Below are positions 33,683-48,600 of a stretch of 64,000 bases of DNA, one piece after another. Position numbers and translations under genes: made by a program. Within the stretch, counting starts at the first letter, position 1. Each line of letters begins with the position of its first letter. The notes beneath the pieces were generated by a model. It searched no databases and was not told the DNA's origin. It worked only from the letters and a program-made list of their open reading frames with translations. Source of the stretch: Liolophura sinensis. Taxonomy: Eukaryota > Mollusca > Polyplacophora > Chitonida > Chitonidae. The DNA is taken from the NCBI RefSeq assembly GCF_032854445.1, contig NC_088295.1, positions 68,975,058-69,039,057 on the forward strand, in the 5' to 3' direction.

Positions 33683-36600
33683 ATGGCTGGAGGGTCACAA
33701 GGTAGATGTTCATCTTGTCAAATGTTAATTGTGCTTGCCAGTCTTGAATTATATAAACAGTGTTGATATATGTTAACACTACCTTAATTTTAATTTGATT
33801 GCATGTAACTGCTGAATGTTTGAACTGTGAGCAATCATCTTTATAATGGATTTTGTTGTGATCCTGTATGGGTATGATTGAAGTAAAACTAAACTAAAAC
33901 TTTAACTTTTTCACTTTTTAGTTATTGCTGGAAAATCACAGCCAACCTTAATTTTAGGTAAACAAATGAGTTTGTGAGACAGGTATTCAGAGTGGCTGAT
34001 ATCTCACATTTTTCTCATATTTAATTTTGTTGTGTTGTATTATATTTTTATACTGCAGTGATCTTGTCAGTCAGATGTTCACTACTTCTGTAGAACACAA
34101 TTATTGATTATTTTTTTGGGTGATCTACATTTTGCAGATTGTTTGTTGTTGTTTGGCTGGAGAAAGATGTTTACAAAGAGCAGTATGAGCAACATGAAAG
34201 TGCTATTGTAATTTTGTATTGTATATTGTTTGTTATGTATTTACAGCTGATTGGAGGGTGACAGGTGATGAGCGAGTCAAGCATGATGCACAGTTCTTTA
34301 CACTGAAGCCTGTTAATGGATTTATCAGTGGTAAGGATACAACATAGTTTTTTACCACTATGTTGACTTCTTATTTGAAAAATGTAACAGCTCGCTCTGT
34401 ACAAATAATCTCCAATTTGAAGAAGGAACACTATTGTTTTTGTCTTTGTTCTATTAAATAATATGAATTGGTAACATGATATATTATAAATGGGATACTT
34501 GTACAGATTTCAGTGGAATTTGTTGATGGGACATTTGACTTTCAAGTGTGTTAATGCTAAGCATGATATGTTAAAGAGAGGTGTCATTTTAAACTTGTTT
34601 ATGCATTCTTTACCTTCAGGGGAACAAGCGAAAGGATTCTTCATGCAGTCTGGGCTTGCCACTGCTGTTCTGGGTCAGATATGGTATGTCTAATGACAAG
34701 CTTTGTGATTTCAAGTAAACTCTGCATGTTTAAGTGTAACACTGATATTCTTGGTACATACGAATACAGGGTAGATGAAAAAGGATGAATTACACCTGCC
34801 TGATGAAGAAATGTAACTTCAAATTCCTCTTTGAAATCTTTTTCCTTCACATGCCTTACATGTCTTTTTTACTTTACTAAAGTAGAACTTTTGGGGATAA
34901 TATTGTACTTCCAATAATTGCAGGTTTTGTATCACATGTTCTAATTGTAGGAATCTGGCAGATATCAACAACGATGGGAAAATGGACAAGAAAGAGTTCT
35001 CCATTGCCATGCACTTAATCAAAAAGAAACTGCAAGGCTATGAGCTTCCCAAGACATTGCCTGCATCCCTGAAAGCTGACCCAAGCCCTGTGATAGGATC
35101 TTTTGGAGCACCTGCCCCCATGGCAGCACCCATGGGGGGAATGGGTATGGGAATGGCCATGGGGCCAGGTATAGGAATGTCCCATGGCATGGGTAAGTTT
35201 TGGATATCCATGTATCTGTTCTGTTACTGTTCATTCCTCGTCCTTCCCCTTGCCTCAGAATATTATAGAAAACTATGTCTACCATTCAGTTTCTTCAGCT
35301 TTTTTGTATATTTAAGGGCTATTTTTGGCTGCAAACCACAAACCTGAAAGCTGCATTTTATTTTGAAACTTATGAAATGCATTTTATAAAACCAAGATCT
35401 TTGAAGGTTCCAGGGAGCCTCTTTTTGGTCTAGTGGCTAGTGTACTAGCACAGCATGATTCAGGAACCTCTCACCAATATGATCCCCATGAGCTCACATC
35501 CAGCTCATGCTGGCTTCCTCTCTGCTCCTACATGTATGTGGGTATGTCTGCCAGTAGCCTGCGAATAGTCAAGGGTTTCCCTGGGCTCTGCCTGGTTTCG
35601 TCCCATCATAATGCCTGCTGCCATCGTAAAAATCCAAATCAGATAAATAAAGAAATAAATAAATTTAAGGTTCCAGCCAAATTTTTTTTGTAATAATATA
35701 CATGTATACTGACTGTTGGTTTTTATTTTTTTTTTCTGTATTTTGTTTTTTTGTGTGTTACCTTTATTTTTGTTAGTGCAATTTGTTTTTGTTAGTGCAT
35801 TTCAGTTCTTTGGTGTTGTTTTTCACTCGTAATTCTTCATTTCAGAGAGAAGGCATGAGTGTATTATGTGTTTGTATATTTTTGATGTCTTGTATATTGG
35901 TGTTGTATGATCTGTGTTGTTACATTAGGGATGCCCCCTGTGGCTATGGGGATGGGGCCAGGTGTAATGGGTATGCAGCCTGGAATGCACAATGGTCTGC
36001 CCCAGACAGGCTATTCGAGTGAGTATTCACCGATATCACAACATGCTACTGTATAAGCTGCAAATCTTTGACACTTTTGGCTTCTGTCATAAATGCATGG
36101 TGCAGTGTACACATTGAGATCATTTTGTGAAGTTTGAAAATAGCTTTTGTATTCAACATCATCTGACAACAAGGTTGTCAGATTTAATTGTGTTTTTAGA
36201 AGTATAATACATGCAGTATGATCCTTTTTGCATTTCATTATGAAGGTTGTAAATAGTACAGTTGTCTAAGGTTACTAAGCTGTTCACAAAATTGCTTTAT
36301 GCCTCTGCTTGAGTATGCATTCATCATGCTTCAGATGTACTTCATTTACCAGATTTTTCATTAAATATCATATTGATATCATTCTTTGAAACATACATTC
36401 TTGCACATGTCATCACTGATATTATATTGTGTCAAGCGTTGCGTGTGGCTTTTTTTCTTTTCATTCTGCATTATTGTGATCGTATTGTAATCAAACCATA
36501 GTACTGTTCTTTGAATTTGTTACAGGTCTGTATGGCTGTTCTAATCAGGTTGAATTTGGCAATGATTATTGCATTTTTTTATGGCTGAATTATCTGCCTG

Positions 36601-39600
36601 TGTAAATCTAATAAATAATTATATTTATTATTTGATGCATGGCTGAATAAAGATTTACACAATATCAATACCTGTATTCTTGTTATACCTGAGTCATCAT
36701 GGGTTTTGACTTGAGTTCTCGTGCTATTTATAAGTGGGGTCTGACTTATGTTCCATTTGCAGCCATGCCAGGAGGGTTTGGTGCAGCTCCTAGCACTGGA
36801 TTTGGCCCAGCAAAACCAAGAACAGACTCATTTGGTGCTGGTGCAAGGTACAGCATTGTTCCACAGTCATTGATTCAGTTTATAGCTATTGTAAATATAG
36901 AAATCTGTTGTTCATAGTACCACTTTTTATCAATGAATTTCAAGTATTTTAAGATTGAAATACCATTGGTTTTCTGGCAGCAGGCTTCTGACGCCATTTT
37001 ATTCATGTCAAACATTCATTTCCAAGTTCATCATGATGATGTGATAAAGTTCAATGTTACAGGAGAAACTGGTACATTGTAACATTGTAAATGTTACACT
37101 ACAATCAGTTTTTGATGTAACTCAAAGACCCTATTAAAGGGATTAAAGATTAAAGGTTATACCTCCTTGTTGAAGAATGATTAATTATGGGCTGTATAGT
37201 GGATCTCACTGGTTAATCTGGAACTTTACGGCAAAAGGTTTATTGGTCCAGTTAGCGAAGAGAAAAGTTCTTTTGTACCATGTTGAACTTCAATAAATGG
37301 AAATAAATATACTTTTACAGACCTGCTGGAGATTGGTCCATGTTGCACCAAAACAAACTGAGGTTTACACAGATGTTCAACATGCATGACAGAAACAAGA
37401 GAGGATTTTTGACAGGTGAGCCATTCTGCGTTGTCAGAATCAATACAGTGGAAGAGACTGACATCACTATCAAAGAACAAAAGGCAAACAGTATTGTTTC
37501 AACACTTTATATGAAGGAAGAATATTTCAAACTAAATTCAGTAATTGAAATAATGTTCTCATAATTGCAGTGAGTTGATGTAAGATTTTTACATTATTTT
37601 TAAGCCCCCTGCACATTGAATTGTGCCTGGTCACATGCAGACATTTTAGGCTTACTTGGACAGTGGCAAACTGCTGGCTAAAACATTTTACTCCACTTTT
37701 CAGGAGTTGAGGCTAGAGCAATACTGATGCAGTCTGGACTACCCCAGCCCATCCTGGCTCAGATTTGGTAGGTTTTTGTTTAGATGTTCTTGAACTGTCC
37801 AATACTGAGGCCAGTAATGATAACTTTTTTTTTCTTCAAAATTTGATAGAATGTTTTCAAGATAGCTAAACATACTTTTGCATTAAACAAGCAGAATAAT
37901 AAATAAATCAAACAACAGATACTTGATATGATTTAAAGAGTAATAATCTTTGTTTTTAATATTGTTTACTTCTTTTGATCCTGTTTTTGTCGCCAGGTAC
38001 ATTTACCGTGTCACAGTACTGTTTGTTATTATAAAACATAGTGTTTACGTATTCCCAAACAGGACACTTTCAGACATTGACAATGATGGGAAGCTGACAT
38101 GTGATGAGTTCTGTATATCCATGCACCTGACTGAGCAGGCTAAGGCTGGTCGCCCCCTGCCCTCCAAACTCCCCCCAGAGCTGATGCCCGCCAGTGTCAA
38201 GTCTCGCACCGGTAGCTTCAGTGGGCCGGTCATGGGCTTTCAGCCAGCCCACAGTCAGCAGCAGATACATGTACAGAGTATGCCAGGTATGTCAGATCTG
38301 TAGCAGATACAAATGTACGAGTGTTGAATTCACATTTCTTTTGAAACACAAAAACTTGTGTCAGTGTTCTGATGCTTGGATAAATAATGGATATTGGCAA
38401 GATGAAGAAGTCTTTTAGCTCAACCGAGGAGCCTCTCACCAATGCTGTGGGGGAACTCGTAAAACTCATTCTCGCCTCTATCAAGACGTTCAATATATCT
38501 GATGTCATTAATTCTTCCCTTTGTTACTTCACAATTATCTCCTCATCATTAAGTCAGGTATAGGGCACAATGTTATAGTTTTCTGCAGCTTTGAACTAGT
38601 GAAGTAGTATTGAAAACAATTCGATTGAGCAATTTAATCCTCATGATATGTTAGTAAATCATTTTTATCCCAGTTCAATCATCTTTTTTTTATCAAGTCC
38701 TGTCTAAGTAGTTCCTTGGGGAATCAGGACTCGTACCTGAATATATTATGTATAGATTTGAGTCTAATTTCTTTGAATCATGTAGCTGTACATCTGTGTT
38801 CTATGTACTTTGTTTACACTGACAGTTGCTGCACCACCTGCCCAGAAGGACTCGTTCGGGGATCTGTTAGGAACTATGGGATGCCTCCTCCTATGCCTGT
38901 CCAACCTGCCAATGGGGAAGCTCAGCCAGAACCAGAAATATCTCCAGGTGTGATAAGCTCAGAATCTCTCTTATAAGCTGTTTGACAATCCATTTGTCAG
39001 TGTGAAATGCATGTAAATCATGTTCCTTGAAATATAGCTCCCAAAGTGTGTATCTTGAATGTCATCAATTGCTAAACATCGGCTTTATTAGGAGAAATTA
39101 CACGTTAAATTTAAAATTCAGATTACTTTGGTCCATTTTCCAGAATCAAAGTGAAAGAGATTTAAATCCATTTAAGTGTTTAAATTCTAAGATTGGCTTT
39201 ATGGGCCATACGGCTTGTGTCATATCACTTTTTTATTTTATAATGACCTACAAGCAGATCTTTTGAGAATATTATTTAAATAAATATCTCCCTGTGATTT
39301 AGTTGAGCTATTCCTACATTAAAAGCAATGTTCAAAGCAGAAAAAAATTCTTTCATAGAGTTAAAATAATTGAATGCATTTAATTCTTTAATCTAAACAG
39401 GTAAATGAAAGTATTTTTATGCACAATTTAATTGTCTTAATTTATTTTTTAGCTTTCCTTTGATTTAAGAACTCGTTTGATTTACTGACAGATGTCAATG
39501 CATTAGAGACATGTACTGAAGTGCAAGCCTTGTAGAACACTTGTTTTATCTGTATTAGTCTCACAGCTGTGCATTGATAAGATTCTTTTGTGTTAACAGC

Positions 39601-42600
39601 GACATTTGAAGACAAGAGAAAAGAGAACTTTGCCAAAGGTCAGGCTGAGTTAGATCGTCGTCGTCGTGAGCTTCAAGACCAGCTGAGACGAGAAGAAGAA
39701 GCTCGCCTGGAGAAGGAAAGACAAGAGGCAGAGAAAAGAGAACGACAGAGGTGAGACCGTACATTGGTTTACAGCTGTGGTGATTTACTTATTTATTTAT
39801 TTATTTATTACGCCATACTCAAGAGTATGTGAGAATTGAGAGAGCTGTTGGAAAACTTTCAACATTCCTACCCACAAAAATTTACATTTACTCAGGCATC
39901 AGCAAGATATAGTTTAGATCAGCATGGCTTTGCTTCATATTGCAAAGCGAAGTCATTCATTTTCTTTTTAGCTATAAAGTTATATTTGCACAGGTACTAG
40001 TTAAACTGTTGAAAGAAACTCTAAATTGCGAGAAAATTTGTTTTAAAATGTTTGCGTCAGCAAATGTGAATTATGGTGTAGTTTTGCAACTCTTTATGCT
40101 TTCATTTCAGATTGGAAAGGGAGAGGAAGAAGCAACTCGAATTAGAAAAACAGATGGAAAAACAGAGAGCCATTGAAAGGGAACGAGAAGAACAGAGGCA
40201 GAAAATGATGGAACAGAGAGAGGTTTGTCCATCTGTTTTAATCATTCCATGTATGTTTTGACAAATTCTGTAACTTTGGCAGATATATTTACCAATGAAA
40301 TAAGCAGATTTATCAGATTGTTATATCTGTGTACAGTGTTAACCAATAATTAGTTTGGCACTCAACTCCTGTTTCCTTTTATTTGCAGGCTGCCCGTCGT
40401 GAATTGGAACGTCAGCGACAAATGGAATGGGAACGACAGAGAAAGGAACAATTGATGGCTGAAAAAGTTCGTGAATATCAGGAACTGGAAACCATCAAAT
40501 CACAAAATGCTAACATTAAATGTGAGCTTGAAGCTCTGGTGAGTGATCTCTAAAACTGGACTACGTATATTTACTAACAAACAATGTATTTTGTATATGT
40601 GAGTCGTCCCCCTTGTCTTTTAGGAATGCTTCACAACACCACACAGCTTCGTGAATAGTAGGACATGATTAATGCATTTATTGGAATCCTCCCCACCAGT
40701 TCTATCCGTAATCTCCACTCATTGCAGAAAGCTTTGAACTGTGGTTTCTTATAAACAAGTTTAAAAATATTAAAGAGTTGAAACTTTAGTTTTTTTAATA
40801 AATATTTACGGAATTTATATTTATGAGGGGCCTCCGTGGCTCAGTCGGTTAGCGCGCTAGCGCAGCGTAATGACCCAGGAGCCTCTCACCAATGCGGTCG
40901 CTGTGAGTTCAAGTCCAGCTCATGCTGGCTTCCTCTCCGGCCGTACGTGGGAAGGTCTGTCGGCAACCTGCGGATGGTCATGGGTTTCCCCCGGGTCCTG
41001 CTCGGTTTCCACCCACCATAATGCTGGCCGCCGTCGTATAAGTGAAATATTCTTGAGTACGGCGTAAAACACCAATCAAATAAATAAATAAATATATTTA
41101 TGAATTATGATGCACAATATGATTGCTTTCAGGCTTTGGGAAATTGAGTTTTTGATATTTCACATGTTAACGTTGTCTTTGTTCAGGCAAACATTCCATT
41201 GCACTGATAAAATTCAGGTTTTTGTTTTAAAATTGACCAACCCTGCTTTTTCAGTTTTATCTGAAAAATCATAGTACTGCAGATAATTTGTGCATGTAGT
41301 GTCCATTTATGTTCAGATATATATAAACAGCTAGAATGATCAAGTGAGAAATGTTTGAAGTTACCTGCCCATTTACCTTCCATTTAATAGGATGGTAAAA
41401 AGACCGAGATAGGCACAAAGGTAACTCAGGTGAGGAACGGGGTGTCAGAGATAACCTCAACCATAGAGAGGATGAGACAGTCTCGTGACCTGAAGCTGGC
41501 AGACATTGAGAAGTTCCAGGTTAAGCTACAGGTAAGTTAGCATAAAGAACTCTGCATAAGGTGTTTCTGTTTGACAGCTAATAAGAATGCAAGAAAGAAT
41601 GAATGGTGTGTGGCAACACATGCATATTCCAAAATAACAAATACAATACCTTCAACAACAGGAACAACATCAACAACTATGGTATATTCTGATAGAACAG
41701 CTCATTGCCCAAACATCATTTGATAGAAACATTAAAAGAATGACACTTCCCAGTGGTGCTGTATCAGACTTCAAATCCGACAAAATGTTGCTGGTAAATG
41801 TATGTTATTTTGAAAGTCGATTTGTTATTTTGTCATCTCTGTTTTACTGAAGATGTGAAAGCATTAATTTATGCTGATGATCTGTATGTATTTTTAGGAA
41901 CTCAGCCAGAAATATCTGCTGTTGCAACAATCAAAAGAGCGTACAAACATTCAGGTGCAGACCACTATACAGAGTAACCCCCTGGGTAAGTTGCCATTCC
42001 AATGCACCCAGATGAGATATAGTTTAGGTGATGCTTGACTTACTTTAGGTGGAATATGCCACACTATTTCTTGTCCGATGCCTCGTATTACATCACGTAA
42101 TCGTATGACTTAGGGCACACCTCCAGTTTGTGGCATCTTGATCAAATAGATGCACAATAAAGTATACATCTGTCATAGAAGGTACTACATGGCATAAAAC
42201 ATCCATGGTACATCGGCACTATGGACCACTGTGGCTTTTTCATGGAGATGAGTTGGAGGTAGGCACTAAGTGGTGATGAATTGGTGTTTGTTGTTGAACT
42301 TACTGCCAGCTGAGGCACATTCAGTGGACACAGTGGAAAGTCCTTGTGAATCAAGTTGAACGAGCTAAGATTATACACAAACACAGGCAACAGGCTTCAC
42401 TAGTGATAGACTCTACCAGGGAGCACATAGGATGTACCTATTGTTTCAACACAGAACTTGCTGGTTCCTTACAGTCATTTGTGACATTTACATATTTGCA
42501 GCTGACACACACAGAACAGTCCAACACAGTATTGACCACAAGAAGACCACAATACAGAAACTAAAGAAGGAATTAGAGCAGATAGAGAAGACAACAGCCA

Positions 42601-45600
42601 AAAAGCTTGAGGAAATAGATGAGAGTAATAGCCAGTTAAAGGTGAGTGTACCATTATCAGGAAAACGCTGTCCATGTTTGTTTCCCGGCCTGATTGTGGT
42701 AATATTAAAGTGAAAGAAAGCTAAAACATGAAGTAAGGTTCATTGTACAGACAACTGAAAACAATGCATAAAAATACTTTCATTTGATTTTTCAGAATTT
42801 TTTTTTAGAGTGTTGAAAGGCGTTCAAATATTTGAATACTGTGATGGGCTTTATGTGCCATACTGATGGTATCTAGGAACTGTGACGCCACATCACCATT
42901 TTTGCTGATGTTCACGTAAAAGAAGGAATTTTTGGGAACATTATTTCAGTAATGTTTTACTCATGCATAAAAAGAGTTGTTCTAACCTGAGCTCACCTTA
43001 GAATTAAAATGTTTAAACACCTCTGACTCTTTTCACAAAAATTCAAAAAAATAAGTGAAAGTATATTTATGCATAGCTTTAAGTGGTCTACTTAATGATG
43101 AATACTTTGATTTTTTTAGGTCTTTCCTTTAAACAGACATTTTATCTCCGCTGATCTTACACTTTATTAAGTAATGAATGATTAATGGTCCACTTGTAAA
43201 CATTGTAAATGATGAATACTGTTGTTTGTCTTATAGGAGGTGGGAGAAAGAATAACAAACATTGACACTGATATGAAGCAACTACAGGTCAAACAACAAG
43301 AGACGAAACGTAAACAGATTCTTGAAGCACAAACCCGACAATCTCAGGAGAAAGAGAAAGCCAAAATGAAAGAAACAAGTCAAAAACCTAGTCTTAGTAA
43401 GTTTTTATTTGCCTTTGACTACATGTAGAATGTGTACAAGCATGATTGCATTTACGTAAATTATCTTCCTGGCCTGATTTTGTTCAGAAATTAGAATCAT
43501 TGTGTTCAGTATGAATGAACCAGTCAGAACCAGTCATATGTATACATTGTGTGGATGTTAATGATAATCATAGAAGTGGTAAATCCTTTCTCTTCCATGG
43601 CTTGAGAGCCTATTATTTATGCAGAGACTAGTAGTTTTTTAGCTCTCTTTTTATGTGCCGGAAAGGACAAGAGAAACCTCCTGATTTTGTGCAATTCAGT
43701 AAGAACAGAAATCTACCCTCAACTATGTAGTGTCCTCCCACCATAATTCCGTCTGCCAACGTATAAATGAAATATTCTTGAGTACAGCATAAAACATCAT
43801 TCGAATAAATAAATAAGCTTTCTTTTGTATGGTCAATAACATCAGTTGAACAGTAGAATCAACTTTAATCTACAAATCAAGACATCACAATCATTTTAAA
43901 CATTTTAAATTTTTTTTTTTTACCCCAGAAAAAGATAACAGTAAGTCTACAGATAAGTCTGATTGGTTTGATGATGCGTTCAGCAAGGCCGCCAGTAAGC
44001 CCGTCTCTGGTGTTTCTAATGATGCCTGGGCTTCAGCGTTTGGAAACAGTTCCTCCACTACACAGAAAGCTGAGGACAAGTGGGCAAATGCCTTTGGGTC
44101 AGAAGCCAGTCCATCTAAAGGTCAGTGGATAAAGTAGTGCAGGTACAAGAAGCTGGGATTGACCTTGGTTTCTTTCTCCACACCAGCATGATAAATTGCA
44201 CTCTGCCTGTGAAGGTGTTTAGATAAGTAACACAAAATGATTAAATAATCAAATTAATACTCGTTATATCAGCATGGGTGGTGATTTTAGGTGATACGAC
44301 TAAAATAGTGCTGTGAATGAACTGCATCCTGTGCTTGTTGTGACATGAATGTTCAGTTTTCATTACATCATTGATGTTTCTTTCTGTTTTAGCTCCTCTA
44401 CAAAAGGCAACAAGTGTCAGTGGAGATAAGACAAAGTACAAGGCACTTTACCAGTTTGAGGCTCGCAATGCTGATGAAATCTCTTTAGCACCTGGGGATA
44501 TTATTTTGGTAACTGATTTTTGATTTTCCATAGATCAAGCACAGTGCAAAGTTTTGAATTTTTGATTTTGTGTATATTTGAAATAAATGCTGTTCAGGTT
44601 TGGATGAAATCAGTTTCCTCCATTAGGTGTTCAAATCCAGTACTTGCCAGATTAACTATATTTTGTGAAGTTTGCCTGGTATCGAGTGAGGTTCTGATAT
44701 TTCAGTCAGGTTCTCATTTCCAACAACTATAAATCTTACCTCTTTTGTGAGATGTCCTTGCCAATGAATTAAAAAATGAAATGTGATCCTGGAGTGTTTT
44801 TAGTAAGTAAGTTGTTCTTGCAGGTGGGATCCGACCAGACTGGGGCTGAGCCTGGCTGGATGGGGGGAGAGAAGGATGGCAAATTTGGCTGGTTTCCGCA
44901 AGCCTATGTTGAGGTGTACTCAAACACCTCTGCAGATACCAGGTAAAAACCCAGACTATCAACCAAGAGTGTAAAAACTACCCAAACATCTTGGAAAAGA
45001 GCCAATATACTTTTTTATCTTTTAGACCTTCCTGCATTGGCTCCATTATCCTGTGTCAGATTTGTGAATGTACCTGTTCATCCTTTGTTCAGCATTCATT
45101 GTTGTTAAATATCTGGTAAGCTGTAAGAAGTTTGTATAGGTATCAGGAGTGAATGAAACAAGAGGATATAGTTCATACATTGAATATAAGTTCTGTGGCC
45201 TGAAATTGTATGCAAATTTACCTTCTTAAAGATCACAAAGTGAACCACAGGATTGTGTGCTTTGCTGTTTCTGCAGTGATAGGACAAGTGGTGAGCTAGA
45301 CCGGGCGAGTTCCCAGTCCACAGGCTCGCTGTCAACATCTGCTGACTCTTCATTTACAGCTGTACAGGCCAAACCACCCTCCATGTCACCCACTCCAGAG
45401 CAGGTCAGTCAATATCACAGGAAATATGGACATTTTCTCTACACAAAGCAAAGATAAGCAACACGGCATTCCACAATAAAATCTGATGACAGTGGAGTAG
45501 TTTCTGTACATATAGTTGGGTGTGAATTTATTTGATATAGCTTTCCTGTAAAGCCAAGGGGCATAATGCACCAGAAGTGATGTTTTGCCTTAGGCTGAAC

Positions 45601-48600
45601 ACATCCACAATCAGCTGTGTCAAAGATGGACAGGTAACCCCTGCATTCATACCTGCCCATATATATTCTGGCCATTTAAAAAGTTGGCCTTTTCTGCTTT
45701 CAGTATAGAGAATGTTATCAGATCATTGATTTAATGCTCAGAAACTTCCAGCGCCATTGGAAAGAAGCTCATTTTAATTAGGTCATTACACCAGCATGGG
45801 TAGCAGACAGCAGGATGGTTACAGAAGCCATGACAGTGTCAGTACAGATATAAATGTGAACTCTGTGGAGGTTGCTTTTGACTTCTTTATTTGCTCAGTA
45901 TGAAATATGAAACTAAATGTACATATTGAAAAGAGGATTTTCTGCAAAGTTTAAAGAAAAAGTACAAGCCATTCAGTGTCACCTTATGTAAGTATTCGAC
46001 ATCTTGTAGTGGTGCATGGTTAAGTTACAGGCTACTGGACTGTTGTATTTGTAATTTGAAAGGCTTCCTCCAACCAGATTGAATTCACAATGTTTCATAT
46101 TTTCCAGAGTGAGGCTGCACCAGAGGGTTTATTAGCACAAGCATTATACCCGTGGAAAGCGAAGAAGGAAAATCATCTAACATTTAACAGAGGTGATGTG
46201 ATATCTGTGAAGGAACAGCAAGATATGTGGTGGTCAGGTCAGCTGGATGGAAGGGTAGGCAGTTCATTTACAGTCTTCATATCCACATTGAATATAGACA
46301 TAGTTTAAATTATCTAAAATTTCAATCAGAAAAGTGCATTTTGTTCGGCAAATAAATGTCATAAAATAGTACTTTTGGTTCTGAAAATTACATTTTTGCA
46401 GTAGGATCTGAAATCAAAAATCACCTTTCTAAAATTAACACAAAATCTCAGAATTGAGGAAAATGAAAAATTAGTCATTGACAAAAATTTTAGGTCATTT
46501 AGGTTAGCCTTTAGTAATTGATCCTTTTTCGAATGTGAGAAGCTTTAGTACAGCACAAATGGCTTTATTTCTGTTAAATTTGGAGTTTGATGATGTCCAC
46601 ACTTTTTATGTGATGGTCCATCTTTATGGGCTGACTGTGTATCTCTGGAAGACTTATGATGTGGTGTTTTCTGTGCCTTGCAACAACTTTCCTCTTAGAA
46701 ACTGAACAACAACTGCATAAAACATCTGCGTTGTCATATTCTTGTGCTTAGGTTGGCTGGTTTCCCAAATCTTATGTCAAGTTGATAGGAGGACCTTTGT
46801 CAGCAGTTAGCAAAACAAGGTAACGAAGCGATATATTGTTTCAGTGCTAAATTCTGATTGTTTAGGTGAATTTCAACAAATATGTTTGCTCTTGTTTTAA
46901 AGATTCTCTCTTCAAACAGATTTTTTCCCAGATAGCCCAAATGGGGAAAGGGACTAAATTACTGTGTACTGTCTGTAAATCAGTAATATACAATATGAAC
47001 TAATACATGACTATGCTTTTCCCACTTTCTGCCCACCATAATGATGGCCATCATCGTAAGATTGAAATATTCTTGAGTAATTCGTAAAACAACAATGAAA
47101 TAAATATATGCATTACTGAATGCATGAATAAACAGGTATTGTTTCTTGCTATCAGTATGTAAATAATTTGCTGTGATAATGTGTTTTGTGTTAACAGCAC
47201 ACCTCCTCCAGCTGTGGTGGACCAACCCCTAGATAAGGTCACTCCTCAGCTTACAACAACAACAGAAACACAGGGAGGTAAGCTCATCAAATCATCAAAT
47301 GTTTAACCACTAAATGGCTGTTCCATCATAAACTGGTGTTTACATGTAAGTCTTGGAAAGTTTTGAAGAGGTCTTTAATATGTCCTTTGGCTTTATTTGA
47401 CTATTGTTATCATATGTGTGAATGCTTACCTGGTGAAATTGGATGACATTGTAATCAACAGAATACTATGTGGCAATGTACAACTATAAATCTGGGGAGC
47501 CATCAGATCTGACATTTGATGAAGGGGAGGTAATCGTTGTCACCAAAACAGAGGGAGACTGGTGGACAGGCCACATTGGTGAACGATCAGGCATCTTTCC
47601 AGCTAATTATGTGAAAAAGACAGAATTACAGGTACTTTTTCAATTTTTGGCCGAATTTCGTATTTCGTTTTCATATTTACGAGGTTTTGGGATGCTGTAA
47701 ACTTTGTGGGTTTTTAAATTATCTTCATTTCTCCATTCTTATGGATTCTGCATATTGGAGAAGTGATTTACATTTTTTATCATATTCACAATTTATCTTT
47801 ATGATGGTATAGAATGGTGTTATTGTGAACTTTTACTGCTGCATCAGTCTACATTCTCAAGACATTATGAAAGTAAATGCAGTTTACATTTTATCCCTGA
47901 ACTTTCATTTTCATCTTGCAATACCAAATTTAGCTTGTTGCTTTGTTGCTCATATACTACTCACGCATGCTTTTTTTTTACTAATTAACGTTAACAATAG
48001 GTTAACAACTCTAACCTTTTGACGAAACCATGTATCTTAGGCAAATCCCAGTAACAGTGAACATGCTTTTACCAGCCAAACTGGTTAATTTAATATTTGC
48101 TGAGTATAGATCCAAAAGATACATGTACATTTATAATCAAATATTCTAAGCTACAAGTAGTCTTCATATTTTAATTTACAAAGATGGTGGAATTGTTATG
48201 CCAACCCCTGAACAAATCAGTTGCCATTGGGTTCATGAACAAATTTTGGTGATACACACACACAGAAGTGAAAGTTATAATCAAGTTTGTTGATTTCCCG
48301 TGATCATTGCATGATTAATCATTCCCATATGTTTTGCTGACACAGTCAAAAAAGCCCAAGCTTAAAAAGACATGTAAGGCAATGAAAATAAAAATTTTTT
48401 CCTTGGTTTTGTAACTAACCAGTACATTTTGAAAGTAAACTTCACGGCTGAGTTTATCTGTATATTTGCTAAACCATTAAAACACAGCTTCGCCTCCCCT
48501 TCCCACAATTCACCTTCATCCAATTACACAGCCACTTGAAATTTTTTGTCATGATAGCCTAATTTAAGATGATGACTGTTACTTCATTTTTCTGTTTAAG

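Noticed and set aside
36527-36552. Possible 23-bp micro-exon between intersectin exons 5 and 6 (ACAG before, GTTGAA after)
   Set aside because: It would break the reading frame, and the donor is weak.
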